This document shows positions 1 through 8,790 of a stretch of DNA of 64,000 nt, in pieces. This DNA comes from Arcobacteraceae bacterium (GTDB taxonomy: Bacteria; Campylobacterota; Campylobacteria; Campylobacterales; Arcobacteraceae), in the NCBI GenBank assembly GCA_028687375.1, contig JAQUAG010000007.1, positions 33,756 through 97,755 on the forward strand. The letters run 5' to 3'. The notes beneath the pieces are model-generated. The model ran no database searches and was not told the origin of the DNA. It saw only the letters and a program-made list of their open reading frames with translations. Position 1 is the stretch's first letter; every line of letters begins with the position of its first letter. Position numbers and translations under genes: made by a program.

Positions 1-640
1 AAAATTTAATATTTTTAGTTGGATCATAAAAACTTGGAGCTTTTGGAAGTCCTACAAGCATAGCAATCTCTTTGAGATTGAGTTGATTTAAGTCTTTGTG
101 AAAATATCCTAAAGCAGCAGTTCTAATCCCATAATACCCATGCCCAAAATAAACTTGATTAAGGTATCTTTCAAGGATCTCCTCTTTTGTAAGAAGTGAT
201 TCTATTTGAAAAGACAGGACTACTTCTTTAAGTTTTCTTGTAAATTTTTTATCTCTTGTAAGTAGCATAGTTTTTACAAGTTGTTGCGTAAGTGTACTAG
301 CCCCTTCAACAAGACTCATATGTTGTACATCTTTTAAAATAGCTCTATTAATAGCCTCTAAATTAATTCCGCCATGTTCAAAAAAGTTTGTATCTTCAAT
401 AGCAACAATAGATTCGATAGCTTGATGAGGAATAGATCTAAAAGGTGCATAAAAACGATGTTCACCTTCGAAAACATTTGCTACTAATTTATCATTTCTA
501 TCATAAAATTGAGTTGTAAGTGGTGGATTGTAATCTACTACTTTGTTAATATCGATACGAATTTGATTGATGATAAATAATATCCACAAGAGGAAAATTC
601 CCCCAATACTCATCATCGCAATTGTTAATTTTCTTTTCAT
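1..640 (-). CDS. penicillin-binding protein 1A, N-terminal part (cut by window edge)
   Basis: This is the first 213 residues of a class A penicillin-binding protein; the rest lies outside the window. A short cytoplasmic tail and one membrane anchor (about residues 5-25) are followed by the glycosyltransferase (GT51) domain. The catalytic-Glu motif EDTNFFEHG is at 82-90 and EGASTLTQQLVK at 112-123, both characteristic of lipid II polymerases. The transpeptidase domain expected downstream cannot be seen. The protein should act at the outer face of the inner membrane in peptidoglycan synthesis. The ATG at 638-640 follows the stop of the upstream ABC gene by one base, so the two are probably cotranscribed and translationally coupled. 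Confidence 0.93.
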   Translation of the reverse strand, partial: MKRKLTIAMMSIGGIFLLWILFIINQIRIDINKVVDYNPPLTTQFYDRNDKLVANVFEGEHRFYAPFRSIPHQAIESIVAIEDTNFFEHGGINLEAINRAILKDVQHMSLVEGASTLTQQLVKTMLLTRDKKFTRKLKEVVLSFQIESLLTKEEILERYLNQVYFGHGYYGIRTAALGYFHKDLNQLNLKEIAMLVGLPKAPSFYDPTKNIKF

Positions 641-641
641 C

Positions 642-1352
642 TTATTTTCTATACTCCCTATTAATAAAACTAGATTCTATAAGTTTTTTTGTATAACTAT
701 TTATTGGATTTGATAAAACATTAGTAATTTTGCCAGATTCACAAATCATCCCATTTTTTAAAATTAAGATATCTTCACAAAGATCTTTCACTGAATTTAT
801 ATCATGTGTAACAAATAACATTTTTAAATTTAGTTGATTTTGGATCTCTTTTAAAAGCTTTAAAATCATCTGTTTATTATTTGTATCAAGTGCTGTTGTA
901 GGTTCATCTAACAATAATAACTTAGGATTATTTTGTAAAGATAAGGCTATTACTATCCTTTGAAGTTGACCGCCACTTAGCTGCATTGGAAATCGTTCTA
1001 AACTCTCCTCTTCAATATTAACAATATGTAATAATCTTTTTTGTTCCTCTTTATCGCATGAAAATTGATTTTTTATACGAGTAAGTGGAGAAAGAGAGGT
1101 GAATGGATTTTGAGGAACATATCCTATATTATGTTTATCTAAATCAAAATTAGAATCATAATTTAACTCCATATCTAAATTTGAGGGTAACATATCAAGT
1201 AAAGCTTTGATTGTAATTGATTTACCACTTCCACTTTCACCAATAAGTGCAGTGGAACTATTTATATCAAAAGATATATTAACTAATTCCGAAGAAGTTG
1301 TCTCTTTTGTAGCTATTTTTAATTTATGAATCACTAATTTACTATTTTGCAT
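642..1352 (-). CDS. ABC transporter ATP-binding protein, peptide/nickel (Dpp/Opp) type
   Basis: A 236-residue ATPase with a complete nucleotide-binding set: Walker A GESGSGKS (38-45), Q-loop region around YVPQNPFTSL (79-88), signature LSGGQ (125-129), Walker B LLLLDEP with catalytic Glu (145-151) and H-loop VTHD (181-184). The sequence pattern resembles DppD/OppD ATPases, which energise peptide or nickel import, but the protein is about 90 residues shorter than usual and lacks their C-terminal extension. No permease or binding protein is encoded in view, so the substrate is unknown. Its ATG overlaps the gpmI stop by one base (TAATG), placing it in a gpmI-ABC-PBP1A operon. Confidence 0.85.
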   Translation of the reverse strand: MQNSKLVIHKLKIATKETTSSELVNISFDINSSTALIGESGSGKSITIKALLDMLPSNLDMELNYDSNFDLDKHNIGYVPQNPFTSLSPLTRIKNQFSCDKEEQKRLLHIVNIEEESLERFPMQLSGGQLQRIVIALSLQNNPKLLLLDEPTTALDTNNKQMILKLLKEIQNQLNLKMLFVTHDINSVKDLCEDILILKNGMICESGKITNVLSNPINSYTKKLIESSFINREYRK

Positions 1353-2827
1353 TATATAAGCGGTTCATCCATCTCTTTTGGAATTTCAAGTCCCATTAAT
1401 TTTAAAACAGTTGGTGCAATATTATTTAATCCACCATCTTTTACTTGTGTAATATTGGGAGCAATAATAAAACAAAAAACATCCCCTACTGTATGGTTGG
1501 TAAGTGTATTTCCATTTTCATCTTGCATCATTTCACAATTTCCATGGTCACTTGTGATAATTACATTATAATTTTTCTCTTTTGCTTTTTCTAAAATAAG
1601 TCCAACTTCTCTATCAACAGCTTCAACTGCTTTTATACCAGCTTCATATACTCCTGTATGTCCAACCATATCTCCATTTGCAAAATTAACAACTATAAAA
1701 TCAATATTCTCATTCATCCCCTTTTGAACAGCAATACTTACTTCTGGTGCAGACATTTGTGGTTGTAAATCATAGGTTGCTACTTTTGGACTAGGTATTA
1801 AAACTCTTTTCTCATTTTCAAATGGTTCTTCTTTCCCTCCATTAAAGAAAAATGTAACATGGGCATATTTTTCTGTTTCAGCTGTATGGAGTTGTGAAAG
1901 ACCAGCTTTTGCAATCACTTCAGCTAGTGTATTTATCGGATTTTCTTTTGGAAACATTACAGGAAGTGGTAAGTTTTTATCGTATTGAGTCATTGTTGCA
2001 ATGTTTAAATGAAGTAAATTCCTAGAAAATCCAATAAAATTTTTATCAGCAAATGCGGTTGTAAGTTCTCTTGCTCTATCACTTCTAAAGTTTGCAAAAA
2101 TTAATCCATCATTTTCTTTTATCCCTTCAAAATTCCCAAATCTAGCTGGTGTTATAAACTCATCAAAGATATTCTTTTCATATTGAGCATTAATATAATC
2201 AATTGGATTTAACTTTTCATTTTCAAGATTTTCACCTATCATCACATCGTAAGCTAATTTGATTCTATCCCAATTATTATCTCTATCCATCCCATAATAT
2301 CTTCCACCAATAGTTGCAATCTTAATAGTATCATCACAAATATCTACTATTTGTTGTATAAAACTATTTGCACTTATTGGAGAAACATCTCTACCATCGG
2401 TGATAAGATGGAGATATACTTTTTTCTTTTGTGAACAAATTTGAGCTAAAGCTATAATATGATTAATATGAGAATGAACCCCACCATCACTTAAAAGTCC
2501 AATAAGATGGATATTTTTAGATTTTTCAATAGTATTTCTTAATACAGTATTATCTTTTAAAGTGTTATTTTTTATCTCAAGATTTACTTTTACTAAATCT
2601 TGATAAAGGATTCTTCCACTTCCAATACTCATATGACCAACTTCACTATTTCCCATCTGACCATCTGGCAAACCTACAAACGCACCATAAGTTTTAATAA
2701 GAGAATTTGGAACATTACTAAATAAATAATCATAAGTTGGTTTCTTGGCATTATAAAATGCATTATAATTTGATGAACTATTGTATCCTATCCCATCAGT
2801 TATTACTAGTAGTGTTTTATGCGACAT
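1352..2827 (-). CDS. gpmI: 2,3-bisphosphoglycerate-independent phosphoglycerate mutase
   Basis: Interconverts 3- and 2-phosphoglycerate in glycolysis/gluconeogenesis using two Mn ions and a phosphoserine intermediate. The alkaline-phosphatase-fold hallmarks are visible: LLVITDGIG at the N-terminus, the catalytic-serine region [18 protein letters not shown] and, near the C-terminus, [11 protein letters not shown] chose the ATG at 2825-2827 (491 residues) instead of an upstream GTG or ATG at 2872, because family members begin at this point and AAGG lies just upstream. It is the first gene of a minus-strand group and is divergent from mraY. Confidence 0.95.
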   Translation of the reverse strand: MSHKTLLVITDGIGYNSSSNYNAFYNAKKPTYDYLFSNVPNSLIKTYGAFVGLPDGQMGNSEVGHMSIGSGRILYQDLVKVNLEIKNNTLKDNTVLRNTIEKSKNIHLIGLLSDGGVHSHINHIIALAQICSQKKKVYLHLITDGRDVSPISANSFIQQIVDICDDTIKIATIGGRYYGMDRDNNWDRIKLAYDVMIGENLENEKLNPIDYINAQYEKNIFDEFITPARFGNFEGIKENDGLIFANFRSDRARELTTAFADKNFIGFSRNLLHLNIATMTQYDKNLPLPVMFPKENPINTLAEVIAKAGLSQLHTAETEKYAHVTFFFNGGKEEPFENEKRVLIPSPKVATYDLQPQMSAPEVSIAVQKGMNENIDFIVVNFANGDMVGHTGVYEAGIKAVEAVDREVGLILEKAKEKNYNVIITSDHGNCEMMQDENGNTLTNHTVGDVFCFIIAPNITQVKDGGLNNIAPTVLKLMGLEIPKEMDEPLI

Positions 2828-2857
2828 TTTCTTAAACCTTTTTAATAATATTTTGTA

Positions 2858-2863
2858 TATAAT
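2858..2863 (+). promoter_or_regulatory. candidate -10 box of the mraY promoter
   Basis: TATAAT lies in the gpmI/mraY intergenic gap, 33 bases upstream of the mraY TTG start. It is a perfect -10 consensus in A+T-rich DNA. No clear -35 is visible, which is normal for Campylobacterota housekeeping promoters. Predicted start of transcription is near 2870. Confidence 0.5.
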
Positions 2864-2896
2864 AACACTCATTTTACAATAAAGAGGCTTTATAAA

Positions 2897-3958
2897 TTGT
2901 TTTATTGGTTTTATAAATTTTTAAATATTAATATACTTCAGTATATTTCGGTTCGAGCGGGGTTAGGTTTTTTTATAGGTTTCTTATTTACAATCTATTT
3001 TATGCCTAAATTTATCAAGTGGGCAAGAAAAAGAAAAGCAAATCAGCCCATTTATGAATATGCACCTGAAACTCATAGGGTAAAAGTGGGAACTCCTACA
3101 ATGGGTGGAATTGTTTTTGTAGTTGGTACCCTTTTTGCTACACTTATAACGGCAAAGTTGAATAATCCCTATGTGATAGGTGCTATTTTAACAATAGGAC
3201 TTTTTTGTGCTATTGGTGTTAAAGATGATTTATCTAAGATATTTGCAAACAAAAATGATTCAGGACTTACTCCAAGAGCTAAGATGATTTTGCAAGTTAT
3301 CTCTTCTTTGGTAGTTGTTGGAGTTCTTTTTTATGCTAATCATACTACAACTCTTTACATCCCTTTTTATAAATTACCAATATTTGATATGGGACTTTAT
3401 GCTATTGCATTTTGGGTTTTAGTGATGGTCGCAACAACAAATGCAGTCAATCTAACGGATGGATTAGATGGGTTAGCAACGGTACCTTCTATAATAGGAT
3501 TTTTTACTTTATCTGTCATAGTTTATATTACAGGACACTTTGTATTTAGTGGATACTTATTGATGCCACATATTTCATTAGCTGGTGAACTTTCTGTTGT
3601 GGGAGCAAGCTTTATAGGAAGTTTGATTGCTTTTTTATGGTTTAATTCACATCCAGCACAAGTTTTTATGGGTGATAGTGGAAGTTTAGCAATGGGTGGA
3701 TTTATGGGCTACTTAGCAATTGTGGCTAAAAGTGAAGTGTTACTTATCCTTATTGGATTAATCTTTGTGATAGAAGCAGTTTCTGTAATACTACAAGTTG
3801 GTAGTTATAAATATCGACAAAAAAGAGTTTTTTTAATGGCTCCTATTCATCATCATTTTGAAAAAAAAGGTTGGCATGAAAATAAGATAATTATTCGATT
3901 TTGGATCATTGCTTTTATGGCAAATTTATTTGCGATACTTAGTTTAAAAATTAGATAA
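2897..3958 (+). CDS. mraY: phospho-N-acetylmuramoyl-pentapeptide transferase
   Basis: Transfers phospho-MurNAc-pentapeptide from UDP to undecaprenyl phosphate, giving lipid I at the inner face of the cytoplasmic membrane. The 353-residue polytopic protein shows the family motifs KDDLSK (Asp-Asp pair), [21 protein letters not shown] and the histidine loop [10 protein letters not shown]. The start is TTG at 2897, preceded by AGAGG at good spacing; the resulting N-terminus (MFYWFYKFL) matches what is typical of MraY. It is followed after 23 bases by murD, the usual division/cell-wall gene order. Confidence 0.96.
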   Translation: MFYWFYKFLNINILQYISVRAGLGFFIGFLFTIYFMPKFIKWARKRKANQPIYEYAPETHRVKVGTPTMGGIVFVVGTLFATLITAKLNNPYVIGAILTIGLFCAIGVKDDLSKIFANKNDSGLTPRAKMILQVISSLVVVGVLFYANHTTTLYIPFYKLPIFDMGLYAIAFWVLVMVATTNAVNLTDGLDGLATVPSIIGFFTLSVIVYITGHFVFSGYLLMPHISLAGELSVVGASFIGSLIAFLWFNSHPAQVFMGDSGSLAMGGFMGYLAIVAKSEVLLILIGLIFVIEAVSVILQVGSYKYRQKRVFLMAPIHHHFEKKGWHENKIIIRFWIIAFMANLFAILSLKIR

Positions 3959-3981
3959 TAAAATAAAAGCTGGAGAATATA

Positions 3982-5142
3982 TTGAGAATATTAGGTAAAG
4001 GGAAAACAGCTCAAGCTATAAAAGAAGTTTATAGTGACGCTATCATGTATGATGATTTAGATAAAGATATTTATGATATCAATAGTGATGAATTAACCGT
4101 TGTAAGTCCAGGAATTCCACCTTATAATTATTTGGTTGAAAACACAAAAAATCTTATTAGTGAATATGACTTGATTTGTGAAGATGAACCTTATATGGTG
4201 TGGATAAGTGGAACAAATGGTAAAACAACTACAACAGCTATGATGGAACACATACTAAAGTATAAAAATGCAATAAGTGGTGGAAACATTGGATTACCAC
4301 TAGCAAAGATGGATAAAACAAAGAATATATGGATTTTAGAAACATCTTCATTTACGATACATTACACAAAAAATGTTAAGCCAAATATATATGTTTTACT
4401 TCCAATTACAGAAGACCATACAAGTTGGCATGGTAGCTTTAAAGAGTATGAAAATAGCAAACTAAAACCTCTTGATAAAATGTGTGAAGGTGAAATTGCA
4501 ATAATTCCAAAAAAATATGAAGATTATCCCACAAACGGATTTAAGATTTGTTATGAAAACTCTGATGATTTAGCATTATCTTTTGGGATAGATAAATCAA
4601 AAATAGATTTTAAAGAGCCTTTTTTAATGGATGCACTTCTTGCCATGTGTGTTGATAAAATATTATTTGACAATATAAGTTATGAAACTATAAATAGTTT
4701 TATACAAGACCCACATAAAATGGAAGAGTTTAGAGATAAACAAAATAGACTTTGGGTGGATGATAGTAAAGCTACAAATTTTGATGCTACTTTACAAGCA
4801 TTGAATAGGTATACAGAAAAGAAAATTCATATTATATTAGGTGGAGATGATAAAGGTGTTGATTTAAATCCACTTTTTAAAGAATTGTATAAGTATAATT
4901 TAGAAATTTATGCAATAGGAACAAATTGTGAAAAACTTGATGATTTAGCAAATCAATATAATAATATTGTATGTCATAAATGTTATTTTTTAGAAAATGC
5001 AGTAAAACAAATTTCTGAAAATATGAAATATAGTAGTGATGATAGTGAAATTGCATTACTTTCTCCATCAGCAGCATCACTTGACCAGTTCACTTCATAT
5101 AAAGAAAGAGGGGAAAAATTCAAACAATTTGCAAGATTGTAA
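3982..5142 (+). CDS. murD: UDP-N-acetylmuramoylalanine--D-glutamate ligase
   Basis: Adds D-glutamate to UDP-MurNAc-L-Ala in the cytoplasm using ATP. The P-loop GTNGKTTT is at about residues 77-84. The central ligase signature (ENSKLKPLDKM region) and a C-terminal part with DDSKATNFDATLQAL and LSPSAASLDQF, typical of MurD, are also present. At 386 residues it is shorter than the 430-450 of enterobacterial MurD, as is common in Campylobacterota. TTG start at 3982 with GGAG 6 bases upstream. It is in one transcription unit with mraY. Confidence 0.94.
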   Translation: MRILGKGKTAQAIKEVYSDAIMYDDLDKDIYDINSDELTVVSPGIPPYNYLVENTKNLISEYDLICEDEPYMVWISGTNGKTTTTAMMEHILKYKNAISGGNIGLPLAKMDKTKNIWILETSSFTIHYTKNVKPNIYVLLPITEDHTSWHGSFKEYENSKLKPLDKMCEGEIAIIPKKYEDYPTNGFKICYENSDDLALSFGIDKSKIDFKEPFLMDALLAMCVDKILFDNISYETINSFIQDPHKMEEFRDKQNRLWVDDSKATNFDATLQALNRYTEKKIHIILGGDDKGVDLNPLFKELYKYNLEIYAIGTNCEKLDDLANQYNNIVCHKCYFLENAVKQISENMKYSSDDSEIALLSPSAASLDQFTSYKERGEKFKQFARL

Positions 5143-5191
5143 GAATTTAGAAATCTTTTTTAATATTAAGAGTAAATTAAGCTTCTTTGGT

Positions 5192-5197
5192 TATACT
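5192..5197 (+). promoter_or_regulatory. candidate -10 box for the tRNA cluster
   Basis: TATACT, about 45 bases upstream of the first tRNA gene, in the gap after murD. No convincing -35 is visible. Confidence 0.4.
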
Positions 5198-5242
5198 TCC
5201 ACTCCATTTTAAGAAGTAATACTTAAAAGAAAAAATTCAGAT

Positions 5243-5318
5243 GGCTCGGTAGCTCAGTCGGTAGAGCAAAGGACTGAAAATCCTTGTGTCGGCGGTTCGA
5301 TTCCGCCCCGCGCCACCA
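5243..5318 (+). tRNA. tRNA-Phe (GAA)
   Basis: 76 bases including an encoded CCA end. The cloverleaf is complete: anticodon loop CTGAAAA gives anticodon GAA, and the T arm GGCGG-TTCGATT-CCGCC is perfect. The acceptor stem GGCTCGG/CCGCGCC pairs except at position 4-69, where U faces C. The expected 3' strand would be CCGAGCC. The mismatch is either a real variant or a sequence error. Confidence 0.95.
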
Positions 5319-5330
5319 CTAAAAATTTAA

Positions 5331-5406
5331 GCTGGATTAGCTCAGTTGGTAGAGCAGCTGATTTGTAATCAGCAGGTCGTAGGTTCAAGTCCTATATCCA
5401 GCTCCA
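5331..5406 (+). tRNA. tRNA-Thr (TGT)
   Basis: 76 bases with encoded CCA. Acceptor stem GCTGGAT/ATCCAGC, anticodon stem GCTGA/TCAGC with loop TTTGTAA (anticodon TGT) and T loop TTCAAGT. It lies 12 bases after tRNA-Phe and is probably in the same precursor. Confidence 0.97.
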
Positions 5407-5437
5407 TTTTATTGTTTCAAAAGCAAGAAAATCTCAT

Positions 5438-5522
5438 GGTGAGGTTGGAGAGCGGTCAAATCCTGCGGACTGTAAATCCGCCGCCTACGGCTTCGAAGGT
5501 TCAAATCCTTCTCTCACCACCA
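5438..5522 (+). tRNA. tRNA-Tyr (GTA)
   Basis: 85 bases with a long variable arm, encoded CCA, acceptor stem GGTGAGG/TCTCACC and anticodon stem GCGGA/TCCGC with loop CTGTAAA (anticodon GTA). Confidence 0.97.
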
Positions 5523-5530
5523 CTTTTTTT

Positions 5531-5607
5531 GCGGGAGTAGCTCAGTTGGCTAGAGCTTCTGCCTTCCAAGCAGATTGTCGCGAGTTCGAGTCTCGTCTCC
5601 CGCTCCA
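5531..5607 (+). tRNA. tRNA-Gly (TCC)
   Basis: 77 bases with encoded CCA. Acceptor stem GCGGGAG/CTCCCGC, anticodon stem TCTGC/GCAGA with loop CTTCCAA (anticodon TCC). Confidence 0.97.
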
Positions 5608-5678
5608 ATAAGAAAATCACTAAAAAATCAAAAAATAGAACATATAATCGTTAAAGCTATATTTAAAGTTGATTATTG

Positions 5679-5684
5679 TACAAT
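5679..5684 (+). promoter_or_regulatory. candidate -10 box for trnT-tuf
   Basis: TACAAT, 22 bases upstream of the second tRNA-Thr, in the 98-base gap after tRNA-Gly. This gap separates the first four tRNA genes from the trnT-tuf-rpmG-trnW-secE-nusG block, so an internal promoter here is plausible. Confidence 0.4.
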
Positions 5685-5705
5685 TCCCAACTTTTTTACA
5701 ATTGA

Positions 5706-5780
<75 letters not shown>

Positions 5781-5792
5781 TAGGTACTAAAG

Positions 5793-5833
5793 CCCTTTGA
5801 ATAGATAAGCCAATGACTTATCTACTCAAAGGG
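5793..5833 (+). promoter_or_regulatory. long stem-loop in the tuf leader
   Basis: A 17-bp stem with one A-C mismatch (CCCTTTGAATAGATAAG against CTTATCTACTCAAAGGG) and a 7-base loop lies between tRNA-Thr and tuf, ending 33 bases before the tuf ATG. No T-run follows it, so it is more likely an RNA-processing site separating tRNA from mRNA, or a leader regulatory element, than a terminator. Confidence 0.75.
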
Positions 5834-5866
5834 TTGAAATTTAAAAATATTAAATAAGGAAAAAAA

Positions 5867-7075
5867 ATGGCAAAAGAAAAATTTAACAGAAATAAACCGC
5901 ATGTAAACATCGGTACAATTGGACACGTTGACCACGGTAAAACTACATTAACTGCTGCTATATCAGCAGTTCTTGCTACTAAATTTGGTGGAGAGATGAA
6001 AGATTATGATCAAATCGATAATGCTCCAGAAGAAAGAGAAAGAGGTATTACAATTGCTACTTCTCATATTGAATATGAAACTGAAGCAAGACATTATGCT
6101 CACGTTGACTGTCCAGGGCATGCTGACTACGTTAAAAACATGATTACTGGTGCTGCTCAAATGGATGGTGCTATTCTTGTTATCGCTGCAACTGATGGAC
6201 CAATGGCTCAAACAAGAGAACATATCCTTCTTTCTAAACAAGTTGGGGTTCCATACCTTGTAGTTTTCTTAAATAAAGAAGATCAACTTGATGATGATGA
6301 TAAAGATGAGATGTTAGAGCTTGTAGATATGGAAGTTAGAGAACTTCTTTCTATGTATGATTTCCCAGGTGATGATACTCCAATTATTCCAGGTTCTGCA
6401 TTTCAAGCATTAGAAGAAGCTAAAGCTGGTAATTATGGACCATGGTCTGAAAAAGTTATGGCACTTATGGATGCAGTTGATAGCTATATCCCAACTCCTA
6501 CAAGAGATATCGACCAAGATTTCTTAATGCCTGTAGAAGATGTATTCTCAATTTCTGGAAGAGGAACTGTTGTTACTGGAAGAATTGAAAAAGGTACAGT
6601 TAAAATCGGTGAAGTTATTGAAATCGTTGGACTAAGAGATACAATCAAAACAACTGTTACAGGTGTTGAGATGTTTAGAAAAGAGATGGATCAAGGTCAA
6701 GCTGGTGATAACTGTGGAATCCTTTTAAGAGGGGTTAAAAAAGAAGATGTTGAAAGAGGGCAAGTTCTTATTAAACCAGGAACAATTACTCCACACACAA
6801 AATTTGAATGTGAAGTGTATATCCTTTCAAAAGAAGAGGGTGGAAGACATACTCCTTTCTTTACTAACTATAGACCACAATTCTATGTAAGAACAACAGA
6901 TGTTACTGGTGCTGTTACATTAGCTGAAGGTGTTGAGATGGTTATGCCAGGTGATAATACGAAATTAACAGTACAATTAGTTTCTCCAATTGCTCTAGAA
7001 GACGGAACTAAGTTCGCTATTAGAGAAGGTGGAAGAACTGTTGGTGCTGGTGTTGTTTCTAAAATCTTAGAATAG
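5867..7075 (+). CDS. tuf: translation elongation factor Tu
   Basis: Delivers aminoacyl-tRNA to the ribosomal A site as a GTP complex in the cytoplasm. The 402 residues begin [28 protein letters not shown], with the G1 P-loop GHVDHGKT, G2 RGITI, G3 DCPGHADYV and G4 NKED. NKED is slightly different from the more usual NKCD; NKED is seen in Campylobacterota. Domains 2 and 3 follow to the C-terminal end. A good SD (AAGGA) precedes the ATG. The first protein gene of the tuf-rpmG-trnW-secE-nusG group. Confidence 0.99.
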   Translation: MAKEKFNRNKPHVNIGTIGHVDHGKTTLTAAISAVLATKFGGEMKDYDQIDNAPEERERGITIATSHIEYETEARHYAHVDCPGHADYVKNMITGAAQMDGAILVIAATDGPMAQTREHILLSKQVGVPYLVVFLNKEDQLDDDDKDEMLELVDMEVRELLSMYDFPGDDTPIIPGSAFQALEEAKAGNYGPWSEKVMALMDAVDSYIPTPTRDIDQDFLMPVEDVFSISGRGTVVTGRIEKGTVKIGEVIEIVGLRDTIKTTVTGVEMFRKEMDQGQAGDNCGILLRGVKKEDVERGQVLIKPGTITPHTKFECEVYILSKEEGGRHTPFFTNYRPQFYVRTTDVTGAVTLAEGVEMVMPGDNTKLTVQLVSPIALEDGTKFAIREGGRTVGAGVVSKILE

Positions 7076-7088
7076 TCAGGTACTGATT

Positions 7089-7259
7089 ATGGCAAATGGA
7101 GTTAGAATAAAAATAGGTTTGAAATGTGTAGAAACTGGTGATATCAATTATACAACAATGAAAAACCCTAAAACACATACGGAAAAATTTGAAGTGAATA
7201 AATATTCACCAAGATTAAGAAAACATACAATTCATAAAGAAGTTAAGTTAAAATCTTAA
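7089..7259 (+). CDS. rpmG: 50S ribosomal protein L33
   Basis: A 56-residue protein with the L33 pattern: [13 protein letters not shown] at the N-terminus, the [11 protein letters not shown] core and the basic tail [13 protein letters not shown]. Zinc-binding L33 has two CxxC pairs; here only Cys13 is left. The second cysteine of pair one is Thr (CVET), and the second pair reads YSPRL, so this looks like a C-minus, zinc-independent form. It lies 13 bases after tuf and before tRNA-Trp, its usual place in this phylum. Confidence 0.93.
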   Translation: MANGVRIKIGLKCVETGDINYTTMKNPKTHTEKFEVNKYSPRLRKHTIHKEVKLKS

Positions 7260-7275
7260 TCTTCTTTGAGGGATT

Positions 7276-7298
7276 GAGTAGATGATTTTCATCTACTC
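7276..7298 (+). promoter_or_regulatory. perfect hairpin between rpmG and tRNA-Trp
   Basis: GAGTAGATGA and TCATCTACTC form a perfect 10-bp stem with a 3-base loop, ending 9 bases before the tRNA-Trp 5' end. No T-run follows. It is probably a processing signal that cuts tRNA out of the mRNA, or a weak terminator. Confidence 0.6.
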
Positions 7299-7307
7299 AT
7301 AATATAT

Positions 7308-7384
7308 AGGCTAATAGCTCCAATGGTTAGAGCACCGGATTCCAAATCCGGGTGTTGTGGGTTCGACTCCCTCTTGGCCTGCCA
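7308..7384 (+). tRNA. tRNA-Trp (CCA)
   Basis: 77 bases with encoded CCA. Acceptor stem AGGCTAA/TTGGCCT, anticodon stem CCGGA/TCCGG with loop TTCCAAA (anticodon CCA). It is embedded between rpmG and secE, the conserved place in Campylobacterota. Confidence 0.97.
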
Positions 7385-7468
7385 TCATAAAATTCACATA
7401 AGTGATAAATTAAAAGTAAAATACTAAATACTTTTGTTTTTATTTTTTCACTATAAAAAGGTTAAATT

Positions 7469-7651
7469 TTGAGTAAATTGAAAAATTATTATAAACAAGC
7501 AAAAGATGAACTAAACAAAGTTATATTTCCAATAAAAGAGCAAGTTAAAAGTGCTTATTTATCGGTTTTTGTTGTGGTAACAGTAATATCACTATTTTTA
7601 GCACTTATTGACACTATTATGTCTTTAAGTCTATCTTCTATAATGAACTAA
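7469..7651 (+). CDS. secE: preprotein translocase subunit SecE
   Basis: A 60-residue inner-membrane subunit of the SecYEG channel. A basic amphipathic N-terminal part (MSKLKNYYKQAKDELNKVIFP) is followed by one transmembrane helix (about 30-52), the minimal single-helix SecE type. TTG start with AAGG upstream. nusG follows after 10 bases. Confidence 0.92.
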   Translation: MSKLKNYYKQAKDELNKVIFPIKEQVKSAYLSVFVVVTVISLFLALIDTIMSLSLSSIMN

Positions 7652-7661
7652 GGAAATTCGA

Positions 7662-8189
7662 GTGGCACATAATTGGTATGCAATACAAACACATTCAGGT
7701 AGTGAATTAACTATAAAAAGAGCACTTGAAAGATTAAGCAGTGAATTAAATGATGGAAGAATAGAACAAGTTCTTGTTCCAACTGAAGATTTAATTGAAA
7801 TTAAAAAAGGCGCAAAGGTAATTATTGAAAAACCTCTTTATTCTGCATATGTATTTGCAAGAATTGATCTTGATACTGCACTTTGGCATGCAATACAATC
7901 TATGCCAAAAGTTGGTAGATTTATCGGGGAAGCAAAAAAACCTTCACCACTAAGTGAAAAAGATATCAATCAAATCTTAGAAAAAGTAAATCATAGAGCA
8001 GCAGCTAAACCAAAAATTTCATTTGAAAAAGGTGAAATGGTAAGAATTAAAGATGGTTCTTTCTCTAACTTTAACGGAAATGTTGAATCATTCGATATGT
8101 CTTCAGGATTATTAACATTAAATGTTTTAATTTTTGGAAGAAATACACCTGTAGAGATATCTTATACGCAAGTAGAAAGAGTAGTTTAA
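7662..8189 (+). CDS. nusG: transcription termination/antitermination protein NusG
   Basis: Binds the RNA polymerase clamp and couples transcription to Rho or to the ribosome. The N-terminal NGN domain starts WYAIQTHSGSE and the C-terminal KOW domain has GEMVRIKDGSFSNFNG. The 175-residue length is normal. It starts at GTG 7662 with AAGGAA upstream. It is the last gene before a long hairpin that separates it from rplK. Confidence 0.97.
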   Translation: MAHNWYAIQTHSGSELTIKRALERLSSELNDGRIEQVLVPTEDLIEIKKGAKVIIEKPLYSAYVFARIDLDTALWHAIQSMPKVGRFIGEAKKPSPLSEKDINQILEKVNHRAAAKPKISFEKGEMVRIKDGSFSNFNGNVESFDMSSGLLTLNVLIFGRNTPVEISYTQVERVV

Positions 8190-8198
8190 ATAGTAATT

Positions 8199-8260
8199 AA
8201 TAGGTATTAGGCAATAGATACTAGCTTCTAAATTTTTAGTAGTATTGCCTAATACCTATT
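8199..8260 (+). promoter_or_regulatory. 18-bp perfect hairpin between nusG and rplK
   Basis: AATAGGTATTAGGCAATA (8199-8216) and its exact complement at 8243-8260 form an unusually long perfect stem; the 26-base loop can pair partly inside. Only three T follow, so it is not a strong intrinsic terminator. An RNase III-type processing site or an attenuator upstream of the rplK-rplL genes fits better. It ends 22 bases before the rplK ATG. Confidence 0.8.
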
Positions 8261-8282
8261 TCAAAACAAAAAAGGAATTAAA

Positions 8283-8708
8283 ATGGCAAAAAAAATACAA
8301 GGACTTATCAAGCTTCAAATACCAGCTGGAGCAGCTAATCCATCACCACCAGTAGGACCTGCACTTGGTCAAAGAGGTGTTAATATTATGGAATTCTGTA
8401 AAGCTTTCAACGAAAGAACAAAAGCAAATGCAGGATTTAAAATACCAGTTGTTATCACTGTTTATACTGATAAAAGTTTTACATTCATAACAAAACAACC
8501 TCCAATGAGTGAGTTAATTATGAAAGCTGCTGGAATTAAAAAAGGTAGTAATAATGCACTTAAAAATAAAGTTGCTAAGTTATCAAAAGAGAAAGTTTTA
8601 GAAATCGTAAAACAAAAAATTGCTGACTTAAATACAAAAGATGTTGATCAAGCTGTGAAAATAGTTGAAGGTCAATGTAGAAGTATTGGTGTAGAAGTAG
8701 AAAAATAA
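8283..8708 (+). CDS. rplK: 50S ribosomal protein L11
   Basis: A 141-residue protein of the GTPase-associated centre. The N-terminal domain has the proline-rich [20 protein letters not shown] motif, and the C-terminal rRNA-binding domain ends [12 protein letters not shown]. Normal length. AAAGGA lies just upstream of the ATG. Confidence 0.98.
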   Translation: MAKKIQGLIKLQIPAGAANPSPPVGPALGQRGVNIMEFCKAFNERTKANAGFKIPVVITVYTDKSFTFITKQPPMSELIMKAAGIKKGSNNALKNKVAKLSKEKVLEIVKQKIADLNTKDVDQAVKIVEGQCRSIGVEVEK

Positions 8709-8790
8709 TTTTTAAATTATTGATGTGCCGTAAAGACCACAAGGCTTTAAATGTGGTAGCAAAATTAAAATATGCGAAGGAAATAATAAA
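8709..8790 (+). promoter_or_regulatory. structured gap between rplK and rplA
   Basis: This 82-base gap is long for two genes of one operon. It holds a possible stem-loop CCACA/TGTGG (about 8738-8757). In many bacteria L1 regulates the L11-L1 genes by binding mRNA; whether this element is that site is only a guess from position. Confidence 0.3.

Noticed and set aside
5346..5540. Open frame across the tRNA genes
   Set aside because: It only reads through tRNA-Thr and tRNA-Tyr sequences and has no protein-like pattern.
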